From positions 69,729,056 to 69,793,055 of the forward strand of contig CM039184.1 of the NCBI GenBank assembly GCA_008360975.2: a stretch of 64,000 bases of DNA, written 5' to 3'. The stretch comes from Lichenostomus cassidix. Taxonomy: Eukaryota > Chordata > Aves > Passeriformes > Meliphagidae. The position numbers and the translations under genes were made by a program. The notes under the pieces were generated by a model. It was not told the DNA's origin. It was given only the letters and a program-made list of their open reading frames with translations, and searched no databases. How positions within the stretch are numbered: the stretch's first letter is position 1; every line of letters starts with the position of its first letter. Of the stretch, positions 1-12,713 are shown one piece after another.

Positions 1-52
1 AAGGTCATCTAGTCCAACCCACCTGCAATGAGCAGGGACATCTTCAAATGTT
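1..52 (-). mobile_element. CR1 LINE fragment cut by the window edge
   Basis: The first ~50 bases match the reverse complement of the CR1 3' region: a 'ggtcatctagtccaaccc' stretch, then a 'gcagggacatcttcaa' block. The element's true 3' end lies left of the window. Similarity fades after about base 50, so it is a short truncated piece with no coding capacity. Confidence 0.75.
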
Positions 53-144
53 CTGGCTTCTGCAGCTCTGGCTGTTGAACAGGGAGGAAAGAGGACAGAA
101 TCTTTGTGCCAGGTAATTGCAATCAGCTGGACCTTCTGGCATAG

Positions 145-160
145 TTTTTTTTTTTTTTTT
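145..160. repeat. Poly-T homopolymer (T16)
   Basis: An uninterrupted run of 16 T. It could be a simple homopolymer or a very old A-tail of a minus-strand insertion. No retroposed body is recognisable beside it, so it is called a homopolymer only. Confidence 0.9.
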
Positions 161-1297
161 AACTACAAACTAAAGACATAGCTGGCACAGGCTAGAGTCT
201 GAAAATTTTTTGTTGCTTTGCTGCATTGCCTGTGAAATTAATAAATAGAGAATATCACTTATAGTAATAGGAAGGTGTTATATTTCCAAGGCATATGTGT
301 GGGTGTGTTTCTGCTGGTTGACAGAGAATGCTTGATGTCAAAGGACAAAATGAAAAAAAAATAATTTGCTCTTTAATTTGCAAGGAAATAAAACAGAGTG
401 TGCATTTTGTGGCAACCTTGACTGCTTTTCATGGTGACCTAAAAAAGGTCTCTTTAAAAGGGTGACAGGTTAGGAATTTGTACATGAAAACCCAACATAA
501 AAACATAGCCCTTTAAGTGGGAAAGCAGAAGGTAAATCTGTTCCCTTTGGCTTCTGTGAGTCTGTGAATGCACAGCTGTTTTTTCAGTACCTGTGGTGTT
601 TCAGCCAGTGGCAGAAAGAGATAAAGAATTGTGGGTTGTGATTTAATAAACTTTGTGACCCTAACAGGGTGTGTCCTAACCACTTCAGTAGAAAAAAAAC
701 CTGAAGCTGGAAATGCTGAGAGAAAGAACTGCATAGAACTTTTCAGTTACTTTTTTACTGTCTCATCCAAATTTACCATGCAAAGCCTTTTCCTGTTCAA
801 GTATATAGACATCTTCCTCTAGCCTATGGAGGGGCTAGGTAAACAAGCAGAAACTTCCTGGAAAATATCGGTTTCATTAGAGTACCAAGTAAAAGATTAG
901 GCAGGCTTCACTTCCAACACTGTGTAAAAGGCATGTGAATAAATGCCAGTTGTGGTGGGCATTTGTGCTAAGACCTGCTATCCACAGAGAATAAAAGATT
1001 TGCAGTTAAGTGATAGATTGCTGGGTTTTATTTTTCCCAGAACTGCTTTTTCCAGCCCTAAATCTAAATCTTCTGTATTATATGGCTATTGAATGCATTT
1101 AAGCAAACTTCACATAACACTATAAGTGTATGGTACATCCAATAAGTTTATCTGGCTAGTTGTGCTACTTTTGAGTTAGATCATTTTATATGCTTTGCAT
1201 TAAATGTCTCAGCTCAGCTACAGTTATGTACTGCAGTGTCATTTACCACTGATTTAAGTGCAGCGTTTTACTTTTGAAATTAATGTAGTTTAAACAC
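161..1297. other. Gene-free unique DNA, AT-rich
   Basis: No coding exon, RNA gene or interspersed repeat is recognised. Open frames here are under 75 codons and look like chance. Short A-runs occur near 351-361. Confidence 0.6.
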
Positions 1298-1383
1298 ATG
1301 TTTACTATTGACCATAATCTGTCATGAAAAGAGATTTAGAATGTTTACTATTGACCATAATCTGTCATGAAAAGAGATTTAGA
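1298..1383. repeat. Perfect 43-bp tandem duplication
   Basis: The 43-bp unit at 1298-1340 is repeated exactly at 1341-1383. Both copies start with 'atgtttactattgaccata'. Zero mismatches suggest either a recent duplication (replication slippage or unequal exchange) or an assembly artefact. It has no coding context. Confidence 0.95.
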
Positions 1384-2472
1384 GATCCCATGTAATCTTC
1401 TTGTTGTTTTGGAACAGCAAACAGAGAAAAGAAGGGAGACCTTTAAAGGTAGCAACAGAGGAAAAAAGAAAGTTCCCTTATCAGCCAGGGTAATGTTTTC
1501 AGCCTGCATTAAGAAAATAACTTATTGATGGCTTTTCTCAGCATATACCATCATGAAGCCAAAATTTTTTTGGGGCATGCTGAAAGCAAACACCTTTTTG
1601 TTTTCTGCATTAATGGGTATCCATTAGTTTCCATTTTTTCCCTATAATTTATTTTAATTTTTTTTTTCATATAACATGTTCAGATCTGTCACAGACTGTT
1701 ACTGAATCTGAGTAATAAGTAGTCTAAATAGACATGCTATAGTACTTCCTTTTTCAGCAGTGAAAGAATTTTACCTTTTGGATGTATATTCAGATCCATT
1801 ACTTCACGTATGTTTGGGCAAGATCTAAATACATAGAAAAAGAAAAAAATCCACTTAATTAAATATTAGAAAATGTTCTATGAAACTTCTTAAAGAGTCC
1901 AGTTTAAATGAATGAGTGAAAGCTGCAAGGATAATGACTACATTTGAGAAATGACTAGGCAGATTTGGAAATTCAACAATCTTGGGTCAAACCTTATATT
2001 TTTGTTCACTTACAGGTCCAAGTTTGTGGCAGAGAGCTTTACCCATTTTGCAAACTTTCATTTTGGACATAAATATTGTAACAGCCTTATTGATGCTTTA
2101 GCACATTCAGTATATTGTTGGAGGGATGAGTTTCCTCAGGGAGATAGGAACTAAAATTCTCTCCACATGCAGCTGTGCCACTCCATGTGGCTGCCTTCCC
2201 ATTCTGCCAAAAGAGTATCACACTTCCCCTAGGCTAGGTGTGGTATTCTTCTATCCTGCTATTACTCTGCCACAGAGAATATATGACATATATTGGGTGT
2301 GGAAGAGCCACAGCAACTTACTCTGGTGTTGGTTCTCTCACCATGACCCTCTTTACCCACTGGGCTGTAGCTCTGTGTCAGCCTGTCCAGCAACATTTGT
2401 GGATCATGGCAGTAGCAGTACTTAGTATTCAGAGACAGCATCAAAAGTTATTTTGCAATGAAGATTTGGCCA
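1384..2472. other. Gene-free unique DNA
   Basis: AT-rich sequence with T-runs around 1640-1670. Overlapping 60-100 codon frames at 2.1-2.5 kb on both strands have no recognisable product. Nothing else is seen. Confidence 0.6.
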
Positions 2473-2498
2473 GGGATCACATTAAGGGATCACATTAA
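2473..2498. repeat. Perfect 13-bp tandem duplication
   Basis: The unit 'gggatcacattaa' occurs twice head to tail. This is a slippage-scale duplication. Confidence 0.9.
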
Positions 2499-4866
2499 TG
2501 CACAACCATTTTATCTACATCTGAGCATCCACCCTTGGAATTGCCTAAAGTTTGGGTAATACCAACACAAACCTCTGAGTTTCAACTAGACGATTCCTAC
2601 AATTACAAGATAATTTAGGTTAGCAGCAGCTTTTGAGCACAGGGTGAAACTGAGTGGTTTCCTGTTCAGTGAGCAGGCTATAAACCACGTAAGTGTACTA
2701 GAGTGTGTGATAATAACATGGACACATCAATAATGAAACTTTTATTTATATTACTTATCAGTGATTTAAAAGGTTATTTATTTACTTACTTATTTTTTGG
2801 CAGAGCTGTTTTCCTGCTGTTTGAATCTGCTGGGTGATATTCTACAATTTTTCTGTTGGCTCTGACAGAATTGAACAAAGTTTACTGTTAGAGAGCAACA
2901 ATAAGTGGGAAAGAAATGCGAGTGCAAGCAGAGCTCAAAAGCTAATTTTCAAAACTTTTGAATGCACGTATGTAAATGATTACCTTCTTCTCTACCTCAA
3001 ACATTTTCATTCTCTGAATATTTTCCTGATTGTTTTGTTTTCAGCTATTTGGGGAAAAGAACAACGGTTTCCTGCTGAGGGAATGAAAAGCTGGAAACTG
3101 AATTCCTGCATCCACTGTTTTGGTTACATTAGAATTGGGTACTTACTGAATTCAACTGAATAGGAATTAAAACCCAGGGGCACCCATCCAAGATGTCTAT
3201 TGCTAGTAAAATAGCAATACTAAACTAAATAGCTGCTAAACACCAGCGATGTAGCTATCAAAACAACAGAGCTCAGTTCTCTTGGACTCTCTACTTCTAG
3301 TTGCTCTGGAGCCTCTTTTAGAAACAGAGCCCCTTATTTTACTCATGTGAAATGATACTGATCTCTAAAGCCTTGAAAAAAAACAAAACTGGTTTCCATT
3401 TTTACCTTTGACTGCCAGACATTTCAGTGCTTTCAGCAAAAAGCATTAAGATTATCTCACAGATAATTCCTAAGGATTGAAAAGATGGTCATGTCCTGTG
3501 GGACTTAGTCCTACCCAAACTCATTCATATTCATGGATCCTATAATCAGTGTTGCCAAATCAGGTTTCAGTTTTTCTTTATAAACATGCCCCAAAACCTA
3601 TATAAAACAAACAACCAAACAAAATCCACCCCCCCCCAATCAATATTTTAATGTGCACGTTGTTAATGAATTTTTCTGACTGTCATGTTAGACAGTTTAT
3701 TATGGAAATACTAAAGGCCACAAATGCGAAGATGCAAATTTTAGACGAATGACAAGATATGTTTATTTTCAGCTGTGGATTTAGCAGGAGAGGTATGCTT
3801 GAGCAGTTGCTATAGCTATAGAGAATTTTGGTTAAGTCATTAAATCTATACTGCAGTGTTATGTCTCCGGAGCGTGTGGAATACGAACAGGTAACTGATT
3901 TCTGCCATCTCAATGCTCTTTATCATTCATGTATTTTTTTTTGTCTTTTAAAAGAACAATTTCATTCCTTGCAAAACTCTTCCCCCAACTCCCCCAAGGC
4001 AGTCTGTATTACAAATGCAAAAGGCTGTTGCATGAGTATTATACACACAGCGAACATAATTTTTGTGTGTTTGAATTTACTTCATTCCTCCCTGCCCCTT
4101 CCTGTGGCAAATTTCCCAACATGCACCTGCAGAATGACCTTCTGCAGGCTCTCCTTTGCCTGCAGCAGGGAACTATTTTAGTCTGTTTTTGGTAGTTTTT
4201 GTCTCTGTGTGAGATGCAGCCCTGAGGTTTTACTGGAATCTCTATGAGTCCATCAGAACTTCATACACATTACTGGTAACTAGTAGCAAAAATGGCTCAG
4301 GATTTGTCAGAAACTTATCATGGCTGAGACCACGAGGACATTTAGCACCTTTTGAATGATCTATGTTAACAACAATACCCACCTTGCTTAAAAAGAATAT
4401 ATATATTTTTCACCATTTTGGTTTTAAAACACAGCTATGTTATTTTTAAAATCCCCGTGTTTAATCATAGGGCCAAAGCATCTTTCCTTCACACAATTCT
4501 CTGGTCAATGCTACAGCAACATTGTTTCCTCCTGCAAAAAGGTGGGATTTCTTTAATGCAATTTAAGACACTTTCACCTTTTTTTCCTTAAGTAAAAGGC
4601 AGAATTTCATTTATCTGGCTATGTTCTATAACTTCTTCCATTTATGATACTCATACCAGACTGACCAGATACAAAATCCTAAATTGTGTGTTTGTGGTAG
4701 TACAGGTTAGGGCACAGGCAGCAATACCACTCCTCTCAAGATTCAAATCACATTATGTGTGGCCAGAACTTATACTGGGGAGAAAAAGTGAGGGTAGACT
4801 TCGTTTTAACTGATGATTTACTCATAGTCAAATGCAGACCAATTGTAATGGAGCACCTACAGAAAC
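2499..4866. other. Gene-free unique DNA
   Basis: No repeat family or exon is recognised. A C-homopolymer of nine bases lies at 3629-3637, after an A/C-rich stretch (about 3593-3628). The open frames near 2.8-3.2 kb and 3.8-4.2 kb are about 110 codons and have no family resemblance. Confidence 0.55.
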
Positions 4867-5052
4867 AGAAATTACATTTATGTTAAAGTCAAATGAATTC
4901 ATCTTGATAGATTCTGTGCCAATAACTTATGATTAATTTATGATGCATTGGTTTATTTACATTAAAGAAATTACATTTATGTTAAAGTCAAATGAATTCA
5001 TCTTGATGGGTTCTGTGCCAATAACTTAGGATTAATTTATGATGAATTGGTT
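4867..5052. repeat. 99-bp-period tandem duplication, about 95% identical
   Basis: Copy one starts at 4867 and copy two at 4966, both with 'agaaattacatttatgttaa'. About 87 bp align with roughly four substitutions and no gaps. Copy one carries about 12 further bases before copy two begins. The divergence implies an older event than the exact 43-bp duplication at 1298. Confidence 0.93.
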
Positions 5053-5546
5053 GTATAAAAGTGTCTTTTTCAAAGGTGTTAAAATTTCCAAGAGTCATGA
5101 AATTATTAGGTAAATTTTAAGACACACCATTTGAAAGTTTATTTATTTCACAGCATTTAAGGGGATTGTTACCAGGGTAAATTTTACTTGCTAGGAATAA
5201 AAGTTAGCTAAGTACAGATGATTAAAAGAGAGAAAAGTCCATTTCTTCTTTTCTCGGTTGTTTCTCTTCCATTTCAACAGTGGAACAACAAGCTGTTGTG
5301 ATCATATTTACTAGCTCTCCTCTGACTGCAATACTTTGCATGTAACACTTAAATATTGCCTGATGTTTCGTTCATTTACTGCATTGCAAAGGCACTGCTG
5401 CTGTGTTCGTGTCAAATCCTTCTTCATGACAGACTGTAAATCGTCTAATCTAGCCCAAAATATCCAGAAGCAGTTCCTTATTGCTTAAACATTATTGTGA
5501 TTATCTGGTGTTGTTGTGACTTATTTTTACAGTTATTTGCATATTT

Positions 5547-5625
5547 ATTTGGTTTTGCAGAAATATTTGAGAGGTTCTATCATATTGATTTGGTTTTGCT
5601 GATATGTTTGAGAGCTCCTATCATG
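5547..5625. repeat. 41-bp-period imperfect tandem duplication
   Basis: Copies start at 5547 and 5588 with the shared word 'atttggttttgc'. About five mismatches occur in the first 37 bases. It is the fourth short tandem duplication within 4.4 kb. Confidence 0.85.
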
Positions 5626-6124
5626 GAACAGTCCCTGTAACAGATGAGTCACAATTATAAAGTCAGTCCCAGTCCAAAGGATACATAAACCAGGAGAAAA
5701 TAGGTGGATGCAACAAACAGATGGGGATAAAACAAGAAGCTGCAGGTAAAAGGAGTTTTTCTAGAAGGAAAGGAATAAAACATGGAGTATACAACTCTGT
5801 GCTGACTGAAGACATCTGAAGGGGGTCAGTCCCTAGTTTGAAAAGCAGGCACCTGTCAGACCCGTGGAGAGAGAAAACCACGTTTGTATTTCATATTTGC
5901 ACTTCAATTCTTACTATTGAAAGAGGTCAGTATTATATTTTATGGGCTACTTTATCCAACAAAAGGATCATACAATTTAGCACGCTGGTTATATCCATCC
6001 ATGGATCTTCCAAAATGTGAGCCAAAATATTCCTGTTTCTGAATGCTATAACTACATGCAGAAGGAAAGTGTGGGAATTTTGGAGAGGCAAAGTTCCCTC
6101 CCTATGTATGTCAGATATTTTCAC
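5626..6124. other. Gene-free unique DNA before the LTR relic
   Basis: No exon or repeat is recognised. Short frames on both strands are under 100 codons and resemble no known protein. Confidence 0.55.
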
Positions 6125-6690
6125 TGTGCTGGCTCTGGCTGGGATGGAGTTAAATTGTGCTGAGAGCAGTCTGTAGGGTGCTGTGCTGTGGATCTGTGAC
6201 CAGAGCAGTGCTGACAACACACTGTGTTTTGGTTGTTGTTAGCAATGCTTGCACAGCACCAAGGCTTTCTCTTTTTCTCTTTTTCTCTTTTTCCTCTTCT
6301 GCCCTCCCAGTGAGTAGGCTGGGGGTGGGCAGAGGCTGGAAGTGGACAAAGCTGGCACAGCCAACCCCAGCTAACCCCAGGGATATCCTACACTGCACAG
6401 CATGTGTTCAGCAAAAAAATACAAGTGAGGATTTTCCCTTTTTTGGAAGAGAGCCACTGCTCAGTGATTGCCTTCACACCACTTGTTTTGTTTCAGGTTT
6501 TTTTCTTTTTCTTTCTTCGCTTGCTAAGCTGCGTCTATCATAACCCACAAATTTCCTGACTTGCTTTCCATCTTTCCCCAGCCAGGGGCAGCCTGCTGCA
6601 GGCACATCAGCAGGCAGGGATTGAGGGAAGGGAGGGAAGAGCCATTTGACCTTTCAGCTGATCACGGGGGGTTCAGGATCACGGTTTTGA
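6125..6690 (+). mobile_element. Degraded solo-LTR-like relic of an avian endogenous retrovirus
   Basis: The stretch follows, in order, the landmarks of a common bird ERV LTR. A U3-like start has 'ggctgggatggagttaa' near 6138. Then come a 'cacactgtgttttggttgtt' block near 6219, a pyrimidine tract (6269-6300), and 'gagtaggctgggggtg' near 6312. The end has an R/U5-like 'ataacccacaaatttcctga' near 6540. No gag, pol or env region flanks it on either side, so it is best read as a solo LTR left by recombination. It is diverged and has internal changes, so activity is unlikely. Boundaries are good to roughly 20 bp and I did not establish a target-site duplication. The LTR landmarks come from remembered family layout. 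The subfamily is not assigned. Confidence 0.72.
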
Positions 6691-7332
6691 CACTGGCATA
6701 CAGATATCATCCAGGTCCAAGGCTAAGGCCTGACCACTTTTATGTAAGCCCAACTACAGCCCTGAAATGCAGATTTTTGTTTCCTTGAATTTTTAAAGGT
6801 CAGTTTTATGAATCAGTAATAAGATCATCCATGGCAACATTGTACTTACTGTTGTGACTTATGAAAAATACTCCATAAAACAGATGCTCTTTTGGTTACT
6901 GCATTTAAACTACTAAAGTCCTGCAAGTGTGCCATATTGGAGGGAGACGACTTGTTCTGTTCTTTTTACCTAAAGTAAATGCTAGGAACATAATAATAAA
7001 TATTAAAGGCTCTATTATCTTAGCAAAATTATGTAACTGATCACTTGCAAAACTACTTAGAAATTATGATTGATAACATTAATTTGGATTCTCTTCTCCC
7101 AAAAAGAGTGCTCTAGGTTTCCCTGGAAACCTTTAAAATGCTATGTGTAAATACAGAAACCTATCAGCACACTATCAGTTCAGACAACCCCACAGAAACA
7201 CAAGTATTATGAACTGTAATTAATTATTGTACTGGTTAAATGCAGATTTTAGAATTGTTGAGTAGAAACATTTCTATAGTACCAAACTCCAGTAACAAGC
7301 TGCAAAGGCCCAGCTCTTTGCAAGAATTATGT
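6691..7332. other. Gene-free unique DNA
   Basis: AT-rich spacer between the LTR relic and the next CR1. No exon, RNA gene or repeat is recognised. Confidence 0.6.
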
Positions 7333-7827
7333 AATCATAGAATGGCTTGGGTTGAAAGAGACCTTAAAGGTGACCTAGTTCCAACCAACCTGCCGTGGGC
7401 AGGGACACCTTCCCCTAGACCAGGATGCCCAGGGCCCCACCCAGCCTGACCTTGGACACTTCCAGGGATGGGGCATCCACAAATACTCAATGCATTTCAG
7501 TGCCTCACTGCACTCACACTAAAAAAAATTCTTCCTAATATCTAATCTAAAGCTTCCCTCTTTCAGTTTGAAGCCATTTCCCCTCATCCTGTTCCTATTT
7601 GCTCTTCTAAAAAGTCTTTCCCTCTTTCTTGTAGGCTCCCATTGGGTACTGAAAGGCTGCAATTAGGGCACCTAAAACCTTCTCTTCTCCAGCCTGAACA
7701 ATTCTCTCAGCCTTTGCTCATGGGAGAGGTGCTCCATCCCTCATCTTGGTGGCTTCCTCTGGACTCATTCCAACAGGTCCATGTCCATCCTGTGCTGGGG
7801 ACTCCAGAACTGATGCACTACTCTAGT
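7333..7827 (-). mobile_element. CR1 LINE 3' fragment (~495 bp), minus strand
   Basis: The left edge is the CR1 3' end seen in reverse ('aatcatagaatggcttggg'). It is followed by the conserved reverse-complement blocks 'ggcagggacaccttcccc', 'gaccaggatgcccagggccc', 'ctaatatctaatctaaa' and 'tgtgctggggactccagaac'. It covers the 3' UTR and the distal end of the element's ORF2. The rest of the RT/endonuclease region is missing by 5' truncation, which is usual for CR1. Only one copy of the terminal octamer-like word is kept. Short frames across it are remnants without function. Confidence 0.95.
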
Positions 7828-8612
7828 TCCACATACAAAATCTTAGAAGACATTGAAATTAGCATTATCAGGTATTGAGTCCCTGGTCAATGTGTTATGA
7901 ATGCCACTTCTCTAGTACTGGTTAGCACAGGTATTCAGGCTGACAATTGGGACACACAGAATGCACTTTTGTTTGTATTACATTCATGTGGAATTGCTGC
8001 AATGAATCCTAGACATGTCACTTTGCACTGGATGAGAGAAAAAGAGAACAAATGGTAAGCCATTGTGGCTGAAGTAGAGGTTGACTCTCTACTGAGGTAT
8101 GTTTCAAGCCAAAAGCTTGTAATCTTTCAGGAGAGGAAAATATTTAATTCAGTCTTAATTGTGAGCACTGACAGAGATTGCCTCCTTTAAGCCATTGCTC
8201 TTCTGAAACTGAAATTTGGTCTTTGTTGTTGTGCATGACACCACGCCTTGCAAATAAATGCCTGGAAAATATTCAGTGTTTGGCATGAGTTTTTTCCCAG
8301 AATTTTTTACTGCATCGGATAAAACATATTCACGTAGCAGCAGAGTAGTATGGGACATTTCAAGCCAAATGCTGCAAAATAGTCTGAACCACATGGCAAA
8401 GATTTCTTGGGGAGGTGTGTCATGGAAATTTTGCCTCTGAATAAAGTGGTATGAAGAATGAGCCTACATCCTCCTTGCACTACCCTTCCTATGTGTTTTC
8501 CTAATGGCATACATTGCACAAGGCAGCACCACAGCTTCATTAACAAAATGTACTTGTTCAAGCCTAGCATCTGTCACCTCAGGTCCACACATTTGTGACC
8601 AACCTGCTTTTA
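7828..8612. other. Gene-free unique DNA between two CR1 fragments
   Basis: No repeat or exon is recognised. Frames on either strand are under 90 codons. Confidence 0.6.
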
Positions 8613-8690
8613 TGGAATCATAGCATATCCTGAGTTGGAGGGGACTCACAAGAATGATCTAGTCTGGCTCCTGGACCACGGGACACCCCT
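8613..8690 (-). mobile_element. Short CR1 3' end, minus strand
   Basis: It starts with 'tggaatcatagcatatcctg' and continues with 'gagttggaggggactcac' and 'gaccacgggacacccc'. This is a different subfamily signature from the copy at 7333 (the 'atcctgagttgg' type). Only the last ~80 bp of the element survive. Confidence 0.82.
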
Positions 8691-9562
8691 GATTTAGTCA
8701 GGTTCCTGTAGTGTGAGCTTCTGATAAATTGTCAGGCAGTGACTGGCTGGCTGAAGTGATGCTGTCAGGAGTGACAGGAGCTGTGGGTACCTGAAAGGTA
8801 ACCACAGACATTTGGCACTTGGAGTAATGCTGCTGGGAGGCCTGGGTACCTGTAATTACTGTTCATATTACTGTGCTTGCGTATGCCAAGCACTTTCTTA
8901 TCTAAAATAACAGCTCTGCCATGGCACAGTATAGAGCAGAGAGATTAGGCAAGCAGTGGATTGAAATAGAAATGCTTATTAAGAATGAATAAAAATTGTC
9001 TCTCAGAAAGTTTTGCTAAACTCGCCGAAAATCATGTATTCTATGAGAAGATGAGTGAGACTACAAAGGAACCAAATCTATCATGTGGACAGGGTTTTCA
9101 CATTTTCCAGTCCAAGCAGGTAAATGCTAAACTGAGTGGACATGACTGAGGGAATTCTTTATGCATGAAAAGTGGTTTATAGTAACATAATAACAGTAAA
9201 AAGAGATGCTTTTGAAGCACTGGTGGTTTGTGACCATAGAAGTGGAAGTCATTGAATTAAAATACCTCATCTGAATTTGCTCCTGGGTTGACATTAACAC
9301 TTTGTAGAGGTTTAGGGTTGCATCCCTGTAACTACACTCATTTTTGCATTTCCTAGCTTCTGTGCCAACCCTTGAGATATTTCGCATCTAAGTTGTAGAG
9401 GGTTTCTTCTGGAATGAAGAGCAAAGGCTTGAATGGGCAACAGATGTGTTTTGCTTTTTCATGGAGATCCTTGTAACAGAGGCAGTCTCAGAAAGCACAT
9501 GGAATTTGAAAACATGCCATCTAAAGATAATTCTACCTAAAATGTGTGCTTTCCCAATGTTC
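8691..9562. other. Gene-free unique DNA
   Basis: AT-rich, with no recognised feature. Confidence 0.6.
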
Positions 9563-9598
9563 ATACATATATATATATATATACATATGAATATATAA
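9563..9598. repeat. TA dinucleotide microsatellite
   Basis: An alternating AT/TA run with single C and G interruptions at its edges. Confidence 0.9.
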
Positions 9599-12500
9599 AA
9601 TTATTTTCTCTTTTGTCCGTCTCATAAGCAGCACAGTTTTCAGACTTTTTCTGTGTTGTTACCTACCAAGTTGTTTTTACTGGTTTTTTAGAATCAGAAT
9701 ATATTGCTTATCTCTGTCCCTGCATCTTGTAATGAAGGGTGCAAATCCCTGTGTACCTGGGGAAGTCAGAGGGAAAAATATTTAACTTCTTAAATCTCTC
9801 ACTAGTCCTTGGAATCATGGCATTACCATCTGCCAGACATTTTGGGGAGTGCTTCATGTGAGAAAGGAAGCCAAGGCCTTCTAGTTTCCCAGTATCTGCA
9901 CTCACCTAGGGAATACTAGTATTCCAGTAAATCCCAGCCTCAGTGGTCAGAAGAGCTGAAGGTTTGTTGCCTCCCTTTCCCTCAGATGAGTGACATCCTG
10001 GGAGCAAACAAGAAGTCAGGCAGATGATGTTGTGTCTCAGAAGATGCAGTGCTGGCTGCAGCCACTTGCCAGAGAACCTCAGGAGGTGCTGTGAGACTCA
10101 GCACTGCCCAGGGTGTTGTCATTGCTTGAATAGCTCTTCCTAGAGCTCTTCCTAGCTCTTCCACATACCAGAGGCCAGAGTTTGGCAATCTTCCCCACGG
10201 CCCTGAGCAAACCTACTGTTTCAGCAGACATTTGACTTAGAGTTAAGTGCCTGGATCACAATTCCCTCCCTATTCCCATTATGCTGATGGTTTACTACTT
10301 CTCTACTGCAGCAAATCATAAAACAATCTGAGCCTACCTACTGCATGTGACAGCTGAGTAACAAGGTAGAACTTGAAGAAAATGCCATTTCTGTTCTTTC
10401 CTGCTACCTGCTGTCAGGAAGGAGCTAGCAGGTAAGCAGCTTTTAATTTAATTTCACTCTGTCTGAGTCAAGGTGGACTAATCTGCATATAAATGTAATA
10501 ATGTAAGTCTTTGATCCCTGCCTCACAGACACAGAATAAAGCCTAAAATATGGCTCTTAACATCCAGGGAGAATAAAATTACCCTGCCCAAGGTTGGAGA
10601 GAAATATGAATCTAGTGAAAAGAGCAGGGTACACTGAAGCACTCAGTTCACAGCTACTGTCCTCTAATCCTACATCCACATTCTTAGTATCTTGGTATCT
10701 GTGTATCCAACAGCATCACACTGTATTTACAGGTTGCCAATGAAATCCAGTTTATAGGAAGATGAAAACGACTGCTCTGAGTTCTCACAGGAGTGGTGTC
10801 CATGCTGTATTAGAGGTTAGTATAGTGGTAATTCTTCCAAGTAAAAATGAAAGCAAGCAAGTACCTTCATAGCTGTTTCTTTCATTTATAAGCATGTTGA
10901 TGGAGTTTTTGAATATTCAGCAAAACACAGACAAAACTAATTAATTTCAGTATTTTAAATTTTTTTAAAATTACCTCATTGTATTTTTTTTTTAGGAAAA
11001 CAGCCATTGGCATTTCCTAAACACGAAGTTCTTTGGGAAGAACAACAACTAGTAAACCAGTGCTTTCTGCAGGGGATTTCTGACTGGAAAACTGTATTTA
11101 TAAATTACATGTAAATTTCAGAATATTTTCACATCTTGATTTAATGATCTTTAAAACTCATACTGAAAAATCAAATGTAAGAAATGCTTGATTTGGGAGA
11201 AAGTGAAGGGACTTGGCTGAATAGGTTATATTTGCTAATTTAAACCTTTGTGTCGTTCAGACTGGGGTCTTAAATTACATGGTTGAATTAACCTGCTGTT
11301 GACTCAATGTCAGCATTCATGTTTGAAAAGAGTAGCTTTTTCTTAGCTGTAGCTAAGTGCCTCTGAAAATAAGAAACCCCACCAAAAGCCCTCCACTTCA
11401 GAAGCATTCTCCCTTCCACTCTCTCTTTCAATTATCCATCTTGGTGTAAAAGCTCATGTTCTTGACCTGTCCTACACTACAATTGGTCTCTGTTCCTGAC
11501 TAATCCCTGACTAACCCTCTTCTTCCGTTTGACCACTCTTCTGCAGTTGTGACCCACTCTGGAGTTAGGGATTCCCCAGAAGTCATGCCTGGATTCCTGC
11601 TCAGCACTGCTGGCTCCCTGATCTCGTGGCTCCCTGGGATTTCAGTTCAGGCTGCCTGGGAGTGTACTGTGTGTTCAGCAGCAGCTGTGTACTCAGGTGA
11701 AAGGCTGGGTGCTGCATGAACAGCTTGCTGAAGGAGAGAGTCTGGAGGGGAATAGACCTTGCTGTTTCTGAAGCCTTTGTGAATAAGTGCCTGGCTCTGG
11801 TAGCTGGCAAAAATGAAAACCAGACATGTTTCACAAGCAGCACAATGTTGCTTTTAGGAAAGATTTCTTAAATCATCACTTTCAACTGCAGCCTGATTAA
11901 TTTTTGTCTCAGTTCTTCTCTTCTTGAAGGCCATTCAGCAGAACCAGAGTCCAGGAACTACAAAAAAACTATTTGGTAAATAACTGGATTTTCAGAAAGG
12001 ATCAGCACAGATTTGTTAGGTGAAGTTTGTCTGTGATGCCTGGGGATTTGAAGACCATAAAACATTAACAGTCCTCAGGTTGTCCATCCTTTGTGTGCAT
12101 GAAGTAGTCTTGAAATTAGACTTGGTAGGGGGCTTGACTCCACATTGGGCTTGTTAATTTCTTCCAGTTAAGTGTAATATTTTATTTTTTATTTTTGTAT
12201 TTATTTCTTTAGTTGCTGCCAGATACTGCTTAGAGGAGCAGAGGCCAAACATACTGCTTTTGTATCTGGGGAGAGCACACTGATTTGGCTACTTGGTAAA
12301 ACCAAGAATGCTAACTTAATGTAACCTTTGCAAAACTTCTTTACTTCTACTACTTCTGCTGTTTATGGCAGAAAATTAATATTACATCATTCCATCATCA
12401 ATTTCATTCAATCTAATGAATGTCAAATAATTTTGTGGGAAAATTCCCACTGACTTTCAAAGGGTTTTGATCAGATTCCTATAATGCTTTTCTTTGCAAT

Positions 12501-12713
12501 AGGAGTCTGTCAAAAAGCAGGAATGTAAACAAACTGCTTTTCCAGCTTGCCATTTTAAATAGTGATACCATAACTGCATACCCTTGTCCTAGCATACTGC
12601 AGAATTCTTTAGTATTCATGTATTAATGTGTGGATGGACATTCCAACCAGACTAAGGAATATAGCAAAATGAACTCAAGATTGGCCACACAAATGAAGAC
12701 ACTTACAGTAATG
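9599..12713. other. Gene-free unique DNA (3.1 kb)
   Basis: No exon or interspersed repeat is recognised. A minor triplicated word 'agctcttcct' lies at about 10131-10160. Minus-strand frames near 9.7-10.2 kb and 11.6-11.8 kb are under 85 codons and have no family resemblance. Confidence 0.55.

Noticed and set aside
145..160. Poly-T run as the A-tail of a processed pseudogene on the minus strand
   Set aside because: No gene-like body follows on either side, and avian CR1 does not end in poly-A.
7240..7878. Frames across 7.2-7.9 kb that look protein-like
   Set aside because: They run through the antisense strand of a CR1 3' end, a repeat and not a host gene.
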